Positions 1 through 7,354 of a stretch of 9,538 bases of DNA are shown piece after piece. A program made the position numbers and the translations under genes. This DNA is from Spirochaeta sp. Lineage in GTDB: Bacteria > Spirochaetota > Spirochaetia > DSM-27196 > SLAA01. Position 1 is the stretch's first letter. Each line of letters opens with the position of its first letter. The DNA is taken from assembly GCA_020201015.1 (NCBI GenBank), contig JAIVHN010000240.1, positions 1 to 9,538 on the forward strand, read 5' to 3'. The notes below the pieces were generated by a model. It made no database searches, was not told where the DNA came from, and was given only the letters and a program-made list of their open reading frames with translations.

Positions 1-692
1 TAGAGGTAGTACAGCGCCTGGGGCAGCAGTCGTCCCAAGTTAATTGAGTTAGCCGAGGTGAGCGAAAACCGCTCCCGCGCTTGCTCATTTTGAAAAGCCT
101 CTTTCACCATGGTTTGGCAGTCGTCAAAGGAACCCTGCACCTCAAGTGCGCACACATTGCCCCCGACCGTAGTGAGTTGCTGCTCCTGCAGCCGACTCAC
201 ACGCCCGGAGGGATACAGGATCACTACTTCCAGATTCTCACGGCCGTGAAAAGCTCGGGCCACGGCACTCCCGGTATCACCGCTGGTGGCAGTGAGGATC
301 ACCGCCTTCTCTCCTCCCCGGTCCAAATAATGCTCCATCATGTGAGCCAGGAACGAGGCGCCAAAATCTTTAAAGGCACATGAAGGCCCATGATACAGCT
401 CCAGGATAGAAAGGCCATCATGCAAAGCATGGATCTCCGGAGCAAAAGGAAACGCACTCCGAGCAATGTTCCTGGCAGTGAGCTTATCTAAGTCGTCCGG
501 AAAAAGAAGCGGAAGCACTTGTTCACTCAAATCAACAAAGGAGATGTCGGAGTCGCAGGATTTCAGGAGCTCTGCAAGGCTCGGCGTTTCGGTCGGAATA
601 TACAGCCCGCCGTCCGGCGCCAAGCCCCGGAAAACTACACTACGGAACTCTGCCGAAATGGAGGAGTCGCGCGTACTTACATACCTACTCAC
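1..692 (-). CDS. thrC: Threonine synthase, N-terminal 230 residues (C-terminus off the window)
   Basis: This PLP enzyme converts O-phosphohomoserine and water to threonine and phosphate, the last step of threonine synthesis, in the cytoplasm. Read from 692, the frame stays open to the window edge. The N-terminus contains YVSTRD and then GLAPDGGLYIPTE (about residues 24-36), typical of the family's N-terminal domain. The PLP lysine is in SCAFKDFGA (Lys108), close to the usual place. The phosphate-binding loop TATSGDTGSAVA and the later SANSINLGRLLPQ segment are also clear. The start is a GTG that overlaps the TGA of the upstream aspartokinase gene (GTGA, 4 nt), so translation is probably coupled and the two genes share a transcript. 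The C-terminal part of the protein is missing only because the window ends. Confidence 0.95.
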   Translation of the reverse strand, partial: MSRYVSTRDSSISAEFRSVVFRGLAPDGGLYIPTETPSLAELLKSCDSDISFVDLSEQVLPLLFPDDLDKLTARNIARSAFPFAPEIHALHDGLSILELYHGPSCAFKDFGASFLAHMMEHYLDRGGEKAVILTATSGDTGSAVARAFHGRENLEVVILYPSGRVSRLQEQQLTTVGGNVCALEVQGSFDDCQTMVKEAFQNEQARERFSLTSANSINLGRLLPQALYYL

Positions 693-2167
693 GCTTCCAC
701 CACCGTCGCAGGAGTTCCGTGAACCGTTCCGTCGGAGGAGCGCGTAAAAAAGGCCGAATGCACCACATTCAGCACCTGCTTGCGCGCCGACATTTCCACC
801 ACAAAGGAAATATTCATCTCGGATGAGCCCTGTGCAATGGCGAGTATGTTCACCTTGGACTTTCCCAAGGCGCTGAAAATTCTGCCAGCAATACCCGGAG
901 TACCCCGCATGCAAGCTCCAATGACCGCAACAATCTCGAGGTTTGGAATGAGCTCAAGCTGTCCAATGCGTCGAGACTCAAGCTCATGCGCAAGCTCTCG
1001 TTCCAGCGCCTTTATAGCTGGCTGAGCATGGTGCCTCCGACAGACAACACAGATACTGTGCTCTGAAGAAGCTTGGGATATCATAATGATGTTAACTCCC
1101 GCTGATCCTAGCGCCGAGAACACCCGTGATGCAATTCCGGGTACCCCGACCATGCCCCCACCCTCAACATTAATGAGCGCGACGTCACCAATCGAGGCTA
1201 TTCCGGTAATGGTATCTACCCTGCGGTCTTCTTCACGTGCTTCATGAGTAATAAGCGTGCCCGGAGCCTTGGGATTGAGGGTGTTCTTGATTCGAATAGG
1301 AACCCGAAGCTCAATGGCTGGCAGCATGGTATAAGGGTGCAGCACATCGGCACCAAAATAGGCCAGCTCCATCGCTTCTTCCACGGTAATAGTGGGAATG
1401 ACAAAAGCATCCTCAACATAGCGCGGGTCGGCACTTAAGACTCCGTCTACATCGGTCCAAATCTCAATCACATCGGCATGTAGACCGGCACCCAACAGAC
1501 TTGCCGTATAGTCGGAGCCGTTGCGACCAAGGGTTGTGGTAATCCCGTCCTCGGTAGCAGCAATGAAGCCGGTTACAATCGGCAGTTCCTGTTCGTGGTG
1601 AATAATTGCCTGTGCACGCTCAAAGCTCTTGTCAAGCCGTACGGTAGCAGCCCCGTGCTCGGCCTCGGTCACAATAACCCGGCGCGCATCAACCATAACA
1701 GCCTTTTCACCAAGAAAGCTCAAATATGCGCTCATCAGCGTACAGGACATTCGCTCACCAAATCCTGCTATGAGGTCGCGACTTCGTGGTGAACACTCTC
1801 TCACTAACTCAATACCATGGAGAATATCGCCAAGCTCGTGATGTAGCGCAGTAAGTTCTCCCATAAGCTGACCGGAATGAGTAAACTCAGCGCTTGAGCC
1901 TGACCGCACATCAGTCTCATCGGCAAACAAGGTCTTGATCGCGTTCTCATGAGTATCAAACACACGCTCATACAGTGAGTGAAACTCCGCATCTGCGTTC
2001 TCTGCTAGATCGGCTGCGGCAAGCAGAGTATCTGTGACACCTTTCATTGCCGAAAGAACAATCACTACCGAAGCGCCCGTAGCTTCTGCACGTACAATCT
2101 CGGCAACTGCTGCGATGCGGCTCGCGTCCGCAAGTGAGCTCCCTCCGAATTTCATTACTTTCATCAT
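689..2167 (-). CDS. lysC: Aspartate kinase, monofunctional, ThrA/MetL-type with two ACT domains
   Basis: It phosphorylates L-aspartate with ATP to give aspartyl phosphate, the first step toward threonine, methionine and lysine. The 492-residue protein opens with KFGGSS (6-11), the kinase signature. FGERMS (136-141), LGRNGSDY (213-220) and IWTDVDGV (236-243) mark the substrate and nucleotide sites. Two ACT domains follow (about 322-395 and 411-475), with matching GVPGIASRVFSALG and GTPGIAGRIFSALG motifs. They are the usual place for feedback inhibition by an end product, probably threonine given the neighbour. By eye it resembles the kinase half of E. coli ThrA more than LysC, but no homoserine dehydrogenase half follows: it ends after a tail of roughly 20 residues. 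The first ATG has a Shine-Dalgarno GAGAAGGG 7 nt upstream. It is the first gene of an operon with thrC; the symbol is by function, since thrA would also be used. Confidence 0.95.
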   Translation of the reverse strand: MMKVMKFGGSSLADASRIAAVAEIVRAEATGASVVIVLSAMKGVTDTLLAAADLAENADAEFHSLYERVFDTHENAIKTLFADETDVRSGSSAEFTHSGQLMGELTALHHELGDILHGIELVRECSPRSRDLIAGFGERMSCTLMSAYLSFLGEKAVMVDARRVIVTEAEHGAATVRLDKSFERAQAIIHHEQELPIVTGFIAATEDGITTTLGRNGSDYTASLLGAGLHADVIEIWTDVDGVLSADPRYVEDAFVIPTITVEEAMELAYFGADVLHPYTMLPAIELRVPIRIKNTLNPKAPGTLITHEAREEDRRVDTITGIASIGDVALINVEGGGMVGVPGIASRVFSALGSAGVNIIMISQASSEHSICVVCRRHHAQPAIKALERELAHELESRRIGQLELIPNLEIVAVIGACMRGTPGIAGRIFSALGKSKVNILAIAQGSSEMNISFVVEMSARKQVLNVVHSAFFTRSSDGTVHGTPATVVEA

Positions 2168-2174
2168 ACAACAA

Positions 2175-2196
2175 CCCTTCTCTCAAGATTGTAGCA
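2175..2196 (-). promoter_or_regulatory. Candidate extended -10 promoter and ribosome binding site of the lysC-thrC operon
   Basis: On the minus strand TGCTACAAT (rc of 2188-2196) fits an extended -10 element (TGn plus TACAAT). No good -35 hexamer is present at 16-18 nt. The predicted start near 2181 would give a leader of about 14 nt carrying the Shine-Dalgarno GAGAAGGG (rc of 2175-2182), 7 nt before the ATG. Only about 60 nt separate this start from the divergent ATG at 2227, so there is no room for a lysine riboswitch or a long attenuator leader. The ribosome binding site is firm; the promoter is tentative. Confidence 0.4.
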
Positions 2197-2214
2197 GAAA
2201 GTCCCAAGGATGAG

Positions 2215-2220
2215 TATGAT
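2215..2220 (+). promoter_or_regulatory. Candidate -10 box of the secreted-protein gene
   Basis: TATGAT matches five of six consensus positions. The expected transcription start, 7 nt past its last base, is 2227, the A of an ATG. The -35 is poor: TTGTAG at 2189-2194 lies 20 nt away, longer than the usual 17. The same spacing of -10 box to ATG occurs at murA, which supports the call. Confidence 0.35.
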
Positions 2221-2226
2221 ACAGGC

Positions 2227-2259
2227 ATGATTCTGCTTAGACAGGGAGTTGAAAGCTGA
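2227..2259 (+). CDS. Possible 10-codon leaderless upstream ORF
   Basis: ATG at 2227 opens a ten-residue frame, MILLRQGVES, ending in TGA at 2257-2259. The ATG sits where transcription from the TATGAT box should begin. The stop overlaps the likely CTG start of the secreted protein as CTGA, and the Shine-Dalgarno of that gene (AGGGAG, 2243-2248) lies inside this mini-ORF. It could be a translated leader that couples to the main gene. It could also be the real N-terminus of the secreted protein, separated from it by a one-base indel. Sequence alone does not decide. Confidence 0.3.
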   Translation: MILLRQGVES

Positions 2260-3347
2260 TACGCATCCGATTCCTCCCCACCCTTTTTTTCGGTCTGCTC
2301 CTCGTTAACGGCATTGTTCTGTCCGCAGAACTTGCCGGTGAGACATCTGTTTCCGACTCCGAGTTCATTGTGCGCCGGGCAATCCAACTGCTGCCGGACA
2401 CCTACTCTCCAGTACTCTCAAACGGTGAGGCACATGCCATAGTTCGTGATCTGCATGGGGAAGACACGGTCGATGTAGTCATCGCAGCCGTGCGTGGCGC
2501 CGATGTTGAGAACCGTTTGGAGGTGTTAGCGGATATTTCGCGGCTGTATGTTCGGGGATTAAGCTCACCTGAACTTTTCATCTTTGTTTATAAAAGCTCC
2601 CGGCGCCGCATAGAAGAGCACGGGCGATACGGCATCGGCGCTCCACCAGTTTTCAAAGGCTTGAGTTTCCGCAGGCTTTCACGACCTGACGCTCCCATGT
2701 CGGTGAATGCCGTTGTCGTTGAGACCATGCGCGGCACGGGGCTCATTGAAGAATGGCTGATATTTGGCTCAGGCATAGAGGAACCGACTCGAATGACTGT
2801 GCGTGACACCCGCAATGAACGCTGGCGCATCACCGAGAGAGATGACCAGAAGGTGTTCAACATGCTGCGATATCAAACCGCCTATGAGCAAGGTTCCGGA
2901 ATTGAGACCTTCATTACCCGCTATGTATGGGATGGCAGAGCGTATCGCGGCGACGAATCAATTGCCGTTGTCCGCAGCCTGAACGCCTTCCTTGACCGCT
3001 CCGAAACACTCCTCAACAACTATGAGTACGATGCCTTTGTTGAGTTTGCTTTACCTCAGCACCTGGAACACGATACCGAAACAGTGCTGAAACAGACATT
3101 TGTTCGGGTGCCGGAAGAGTTTCAGCAGAGCAGCGAGCTTCCCTCTCCGGAAGGCACTAGCGATACCAGCCTCACTCCACGTTACATTCTGCCGCGAGTC
3201 TTGCAGAGTCCGTTCAGTGTTACCGACTCACCATCTTTTGAAATTTATGTTCGTGCTTTTGGGCCACATGAAGGACTGTACCGCGCCCGAGTTCAAATGG
3301 CCACCGACCTGTTCTCGGATTCGCCCTACTTCTTCACCTCCCCTTGA
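2256..3347 (+). CDS. Secreted protein of unknown function with Sec signal peptide
   Basis: I do not recognise the family. The open frame extends upstream of the GTG at 2370 to a TGA at 2250. The added residues form a clear signal peptide: a basic start (IRIR), a hydrophobic core (FLPTLFFGLLLVNGIV) and a likely cleavage site LSA/E after residue 24. There is no lipobox Cys, so a periplasmic or outer-membrane location is inferred. The only start that keeps this peptide is CTG at 2256, preceded by AGGGAG at a 7-nt distance, giving 363 residues. CTG starts are rare, so a frameshift near 2250 is the alternative. The mature part is mixed alpha/beta, with no repeats or further membrane segments; a basic KSSRRR stretch lies about one third in. 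The gene is followed after 108 nt by murA, which has its own promoter, so any functional link is weak. Confidence 0.75.
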   Translation: MIRIRFLPTLFFGLLLVNGIVLSAELAGETSVSDSEFIVRRAIQLLPDTYSPVLSNGEAHAIVRDLHGEDTVDVVIAAVRGADVENRLEVLADISRLYVRGLSSPELFIFVYKSSRRRIEEHGRYGIGAPPVFKGLSFRRLSRPDAPMSVNAVVVETMRGTGLIEEWLIFGSGIEEPTRMTVRDTRNERWRITERDDQKVFNMLRYQTAYEQGSGIETFITRYVWDGRAYRGDESIAVVRSLNAFLDRSETLLNNYEYDAFVEFALPQHLEHDTETVLKQTFVRVPEEFQQSSELPSPEGTSDTSLTPRYILPRVLQSPFSVTDSPSFEIYVRAFGPHEGLYRARVQMATDLFSDSPYFFTSP

Positions 3348-3420
3348 GGCTACGCTAGCGCCGCTCATGAAGCCGCTCACAGACTCGACCAACCATCACC
3401 CGGTATTTTTTTACCGTCTG

Positions 3421-3449
3421 TTGACACCCACCGGCGCCGCCGATACGAT
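3421..3449 (+). promoter_or_regulatory. Strong sigma70-type promoter of murA
   Basis: A perfect -35 TTGACA (3421-3426) and a -10 TACGAT (3444-3449) are separated by exactly 17 nt. Upstream, a small hairpin CGGTA/TACCG encloses a T-rich loop (3401-3416); it may act as an UP-like element or as a weak terminator for the previous gene. The predicted start of transcription is 3456, the first base of the murA ATG, so no 5' leader is expected. Confidence 0.7.
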
Positions 3450-3455
3450 GCGCCC

Positions 3456-4739
3456 ATGTACCGATACCAGATTGAAGGCGGTATTCCCGTCAAAGGACGA
3501 ATCCGCGCTGCTGGCAACAAGAACGCTGCCCTTCCCTGTATTGCAGCAGCCTTGCTCACCGATGAAACGGTTCGTCTTCGCAACGTACCGGATATCGAAG
3601 ACGCACATGTCATGTTCGAAATCCTTGAGAAGCTCGGCGCCACCGTGGTGCGCTTAGAGACTAAGGGTGAGTACGAGGTGACCACACACAACATTGTCGC
3701 CTCGGAACTGCCGGTCGATCTCGCACGCAAAATCAGGGCATCAATCCTTTTCGCCGGACCAATACTTGCTCGCACCGGCAGGGTGGTACTCCCGCCACCC
3801 GGAGGTGACGTAATTGGGCGTCGGCGCCTTGACAGTCACTTTTTGGCCCTGTCGGCCCTTGGTGCCCGCATTGAGGTTGACGACGCCTATAAACTTACGG
3901 CCACCAAACTCAAGGGTAGCGAAATTTTCATGGATGAGGCCTCAGTCACCGCGACCGAGAATGCCGTCATGGCGGCAGTTCTTGCCGAGGGCGAGACCGT
4001 CATAGAAAATGCTGCCTCCGAACCCCACATCCAGGATCTCTGTAACATGCTCAACGCAATGGGGGCATCAATCAGCGGGATCGGTTCAAACATCCTTCGT
4101 ATAGAGGGCAGTACCAAGCTTCATGGGGCTGACTTCTCAATTGGGGCCGACTTCATGGAGGTAGGATCATTCATTGGTCTGGCGGCCGTAACCCGTGGCG
4201 AACTCACTATTGAGAATGCGGCGCCACACCATTTGAAAATGGTGAAGATTGCGTATGCCAAACTTGGTATCTACTGGGAGGTAGATGGTGAAGATCTGCA
4301 CATTCCAGCGCACCAGGAACTACGCGTTCATCCCGACATGGGTGGTATGATCCCAAAAATTGACGACGCCCCGTGGCCTGGTTTCCCGCCAGACCTCACC
4401 AGCATTATGACGGTTGTTGCCACCCAGGTAGACGGCACTGTCTTGGTGCATGAGAAGATGTTTGAGTCGCGCATGTTCTTCGTAGACAAACTCATTGGCA
4501 TGGGTGCAAGAATTGTACTCTGCGATCCGCATCGTGCAGTAGTCAGCGGCCCATCTCGGCTTAGCGGGTCGGAGCTAGTGTCACCCGATGTACGCGCAGG
4601 AATGGCGATGCTGCTTGCGGCGCTCTGCGCCGAGGGCTCGAGCACCATTCACAATGTATACCAGATTGAACGCGGATACGAAAACCTAACCACGCGTCTG
4701 CAGGCTTTAGGGGCCCGCATTGAGCGAGTCACTGCATAG
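3456..4739 (+). CDS. murA: UDP-N-acetylglucosamine 1-carboxyvinyltransferase (MurA), Asp-type active site
   Basis: It transfers enolpyruvate from PEP to UDP-GlcNAc, the first committed step of peptidoglycan synthesis, in the cytoplasm. The 427 residues match the family length of about 420. Visible landmarks are AAGNKNA with Lys22 and Asn23, RKIRAS (91-96), the mobile loop PGGDVIGRRRLDSH, WPGFPPD with Asp313 (the family's catalytic Asp305), the Arg in SPDVRAG, and QIERGYENL near the end. The loop residue that is Cys115 in E. coli is Asp118 here. Known Asp-type MurA enzymes (Mycobacterium, Chlamydia, Borrelia) are active but insensitive to fosfomycin, so natural resistance is inferred. No Shine-Dalgarno precedes the ATG, which fits a leaderless mRNA from the promoter just upstream. 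The gene meets the next operon tail to tail. Confidence 0.97.
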   Translation: MYRYQIEGGIPVKGRIRAAGNKNAALPCIAAALLTDETVRLRNVPDIEDAHVMFEILEKLGATVVRLETKGEYEVTTHNIVASELPVDLARKIRASILFAGPILARTGRVVLPPPGGDVIGRRRLDSHFLALSALGARIEVDDAYKLTATKLKGSEIFMDEASVTATENAVMAAVLAEGETVIENAASEPHIQDLCNMLNAMGASISGIGSNILRIEGSTKLHGADFSIGADFMEVGSFIGLAAVTRGELTIENAAPHHLKMVKIAYAKLGIYWEVDGEDLHIPAHQELRVHPDMGGMIPKIDDAPWPGFPPDLTSIMTVVATQVDGTVLVHEKMFESRMFFVDKLIGMGARIVLCDPHRAVVSGPSRLSGSELVSPDVRAGMAMLLAALCAEGSSTIHNVYQIERGYENLTTRLQALGARIERVTA

Positions 4740-4782
4740 AGGCCACCGGTGGTATAGAGGCCACTGTTACAGAGGCCACCGG
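4738..4782 (+). repeat. Triple AGAGGCCAC repeat at the murA stop codon, convergent junction
   Basis: AGAGGCCAC occurs at 4738, 4756 and 4771. The first copy starts inside the murA TAG stop, and the second again follows TAG in the same frame; the spacings of 18 and 15 nt are both multiples of three. The stretch also holds the palindrome CCACCGGTGG (4744-4753) and inverted arms CCGGTGG (4746-4752) and CCACCGG (4776-4782), so RNA from either strand could fold. There is no T-run on either side. A bidirectional terminator between the convergent genes is possible but not shown. Confidence 0.6.
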
Positions 4783-4784
4783 CT

Positions 4785-5612
4785 TTAGTGTGGGTCTTCC
4801 CCACCAAGTTCCCTGCTGAGGGTGTGGTAGGCTTCTTGTATGCGGAGGAAGGCTTCGTTAGTCATACGCTGCTGGTCTGCCGTGAGTTCCTGGGCAAGGT
4901 CGGGGTGAAACTCCGTAGCTAAGCGGCGATAAATCTTTCTGAGCCCGGCCAGGTCGATATCCGAGTCCACTCCCAGCACTGCACGTGCCTCTGCGTTCAG
5001 GCTGCGCAAAGGCCGCAACATGGTGCGTATATCCTCCGAGTTGAGCCCAAGTCCGGTCCCGATAGCTTCAAGTTGTTGAATTCGCACAGGTGAAATCTCC
5101 GCACCGTCACTGAGTGCAACCCGCAGCAGCGCTGCAAATAGCTCAGCTTTGACAACCGGAGATTCCGCCTCCACAAGACGCAAGGCTCGCGACGGATCAA
5201 TGCGAGTACCCAGAACCACCGCTTCCTGCATCACAGACTCTACTTGGCGCGCCGAGCGAGCAATCAAGGGATAACGTTTACGCAGCTCCCGTTGCAGGGT
5301 ACCAAGATGAAGGTCCTTCACAAATCCGTCGGCAACAACAACCCGCACCCCCAATCCAATAAAGGCAACAACCTCGAGCGGAAGGCCGGTTGCCAGCTCG
5401 GCCTCTTGGCGAGTTGGGACGGTAGTAGAGCCACTGAAACAGCGTGCAACCATGGACCCGGCAGTGCGCCGCATGCGCATGTGGTCTACCAAAAAGCCTA
5501 CAAGGAAGCCCAGCGCCACCCCAAAGGGACCGGCGGCCCCAAATAGGACGCTGCGCGGCGGCTCGCACAAAACTTCTAAACTTGTCACCACCAAACCGTA
5601 GCTCACTATCAC
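4785..5612 (-). CDS. DjlA-like membrane-anchored J-domain co-chaperone (TerB plus DnaJ domain)
   Basis: J-domain proteins stimulate the ATPase of an Hsp70 (DnaK). This one has one N-terminal membrane segment (about 22-43) containing GAAGPFGVALGFLVG, much like the glycine-rich anchor of DjlA. A helical TerB-like region follows (about 80-200), with two DG motifs (VVADGF near 95, ALSDGA near 169). The C-terminal J domain (about 211-267) has an intact HPD motif (236-238) and the AYHTL end helix. The length of 275 residues is close to E. coli DjlA (271). The annotated start is GTG, 23 nt after the stop of the upstream membrane gene, with no good Shine-Dalgarno. A well-spaced GAGG instead serves an ATG at 5625 in another frame, so the first 20 or so residues are uncertain. 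It is last in a three-gene operon and probably acts at the inner membrane, perhaps in assembling envelope proteins. Confidence 0.85.
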   Translation of the reverse strand: MIVSYGLVVTSLEVLCEPPRSVLFGAAGPFGVALGFLVGFLVDHMRMRRTAGSMVARCFSGSTTVPTRQEAELATGLPLEVVAFIGLGVRVVVADGFVKDLHLGTLQRELRKRYPLIARSARQVESVMQEAVVLGTRIDPSRALRLVEAESPVVKAELFAALLRVALSDGAEISPVRIQQLEAIGTGLGLNSEDIRTMLRPLRSLNAEARAVLGVDSDIDLAGLRKIYRRLATEFHPDLAQELTADQQRMTNEAFLRIQEAYHTLSRELGGEDPH

Positions 5613-5635
5613 CGGACCGCCGCATAGCGCGCACC

Positions 5636-7354
5636 TCAGTCGGCCGGTTGAAGCGCCATGATGAGCAAAGCGGCCACAAGCACACCAGCCTGAATCACAA
5701 CCGTTCCAACAAGCCCAAGTGTTGCCCCACCAAAGACAATGAGTACGGCAAGTACCACTTTGTTTAGATAGAGATAACTCGCAAAGACATAGGTCATAAT
5801 GAAGGGTAATAACGGCACCGCCAGAACTGCAGCCACAATAGGGGGGGCAAGGTAGCGACTACGCATGCGCCACCCAAAGCCCGCGGCAAGAAAGGACAGC
5901 GAAACAAAACTAAACGGATGAACAAGACGAGAAAATAGTTCCAAATACATAGGGTTGGCTGCAAGCCCAAACTCGCGAGCCCGGGGTGCAAGGTCAAGCA
6001 GCACCGCCGCCGGAACGGTAGCTGGAGGAGCGGATGCGTACGAAAGCCCCAACAGCTCTCCGGCGTCAAGACTGAGGTTTAGTAGATTGCTGGCGTCTTC
6101 CGGAGGTGTTCCCTCTAAGTATTCGGCCTCGTAGCCAAGGCCGGGATAGTCGCGGTCAAGAGCCTGCAGACTTAAATGCCCTTCTATGAGCTTCCCGTAG
6201 GGTGCTCGGAGGTGATACTCCAGCTCTCCATTTGGGCCAAGCAGCACGGCTTCGATACCACGGGCATATGCAGCCTCGGCGGTTGGGGTAAACAAACTCA
6301 TATGCACAAAAAGCTGTGCCCCGTCACCGTGTGCTAGTCGGAAGAAGACATCGCTTGACGACATATAGTCGTTAAGCATGCGGAGCTCATCCACAAAGAA
6401 GGAAACGTGTTCCAATTGGTCCTGAGCAATAGGCAGATAACGCTGCACATCGGGATCCCGCGGTGCGTTTTCGGCCAAAGCTTTGAAAATGTAGTAGGCC
6501 TCGATAGGACGCGCAGCCAACAGTGCATCATAGCCCCGCCGTTTCTCTGCAAATAGGCGGGCAGTTTCAGCCTCAAGCTGGCTCTCACTCATCCGTTCAA
6601 TCTGTCGATATGCGCGCGCGGCAAGTCGCCGTCCCTCCGCCTCTATTTCCCCACCTATGGGTAGAGCCAAGGTTGCATAATAGTGAGCCGTGAAAAAGTC
6701 TTCCTGTTCGTATGCTCGTTCGGAGCGACGTAAGAGTTCCGCACCTGTCAAACCGAGAGGTAGCTCCGGCTCATCCCGACCATCACGCACCCCACCATCA
6801 CTCCCAGCGCCCGCCTCCTGCCGCGACAGGATATCCTCCATGTGCTGCGCGGTCGAGGTGTCATACGAATGCACCGACAGGTAGGCGCGGTACTCCATCG
6901 CCGCTGCTCGATATTCGCCACGCGCTTCCAACTCAACCGCACGGTCAAATGCGTGTCGTGCAAAACGACTCTCAGAGACAGCCGATGTCTGCATCTCCTG
7001 CGCCACAGGGAGCCCCAAACCATATCCCAAACTATAGAATAGCCCAAGTCCGAGAAAGAGCATAATTCCAACCTGCATAACCTCGTAAAGCGGTCGCTGC
7101 AACGACTCATGCTCCCGGTGCCACGCGCCCAACAACAGAGCAAACCCAATAAGAACTCCACTTAGGTGGAGGGGAATGAAATAGGATAAGTAGGATGCAA
7201 AGGTGGAGCCGAATATCCAACGCCATTGAAGCATGGTTCCCGGGTCTATCTCGTTAGACGGAAAACGAACAACCGAAACTGCAAAGTGGAATGCAAAACC
7301 AGCTAAATACACAAAGATCAGCCCAATGAGGAGCCGGAGAAAGAGCTTACGCAT
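5636..7354 (-). CDS. Six-helix membrane protein with TPR-like insertion, LptG/LptF-like architecture
   Basis: The 572 residues have three N-terminal membrane helices (about 5-29, 50-76, 93-115), a large soluble middle and three C-terminal helices (about 478-496, 502-528, 533-566). The middle begins with a helical TPR-like part (about 130-320; the segments around FDRAVELEARGEYRAAAMEY and YEQEDFFTAHYYATLAL look like repeats). A beta-rich part follows (about 335-400), including GIEAVLLGPNGELEYHLRA and then GKLIEGHLSL. The topology, the beta domain and the motif ELFSRLVHPFSFVSLSFLAA at helix 4 resemble the LptF/LptG permeases that move lipopolysaccharide out of the inner membrane. That is a judgement by eye, and the TPR part would be an unusual insertion. 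The start has GAGGGG 6 nt upstream and overlaps the upstream gene by 8 nt, so the two are co-expressed and may form a heterodimer. Alternatively it is a TPR membrane protein with no transport role. Confidence 0.7.
   Translation of the reverse strand: MRKLFLRLLIGLIFVYLAGFAFHFAVSVVRFPSNEIDPGTMLQWRWIFGSTFASYLSYFIPLHLSGVLIGFALLLGAWHREHESLQRPLYEVMQVGIMLFLGLGLFYSLGYGLGLPVAQEMQTSAVSESRFARHAFDRAVELEARGEYRAAAMEYRAYLSVHSYDTSTAQHMEDILSRQEAGAGSDGGVRDGRDEPELPLGLTGAELLRRSERAYEQEDFFTAHYYATLALPIGGEIEAEGRRLAARAYRQIERMSESQLEAETARLFAEKRRGYDALLAARPIEAYYIFKALAENAPRDPDVQRYLPIAQDQLEHVSFFVDELRMLNDYMSSSDVFFRLAHGDGAQLFVHMSLFTPTAEAAYARGIEAVLLGPNGELEYHLRAPYGKLIEGHLSLQALDRDYPGLGYEAEYLEGTPPEDASNLLNLSLDAGELLGLSYASAPPATVPAAVLLDLAPRAREFGLAANPMYLELFSRLVHPFSFVSLSFLAAGFGWRMRSRYLAPPIVAAVLAVPLLPFIMTYVFASYLYLNKVVLAVLIVFGGATLGLVGTVVIQAGVLVAALLIMALQPAD

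Noticed and set aside
81..747. Plus-strand ORFs of about 70-100 codons
   Set aside because: They lie antisense to the clear threonine synthase frame and show no recognisable motif or ribosome binding site.
2168..2226. Lysine riboswitch or threonine attenuator before lysC
   Set aside because: The divergent gap is only about 60 nt, and no leader peptide rich in Thr or Lys codons is present.
3100..3657. Plus-strand ORF of 185 codons across the secreted gene and the start of murA
   Set aside because: It overlaps two better-supported genes in another frame, including the murA promoter, and has no family features.
5600..5640. CxxCGG zinc-ribbon-like start (upstream in-frame extension of the DjlA-like protein)
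   Set aside because: No start codon better than CTG supports it, and it overlaps the stop of the preceding gene.
5278..5685. Minus-strand ORF of 135 codons with a good Shine-Dalgarno at its internal ATG
   Set aside because: Its Cys/Arg/Trp-rich product looks like an out-of-frame reading of the DjlA-like gene; it is kept only as a hint of start-site trouble.
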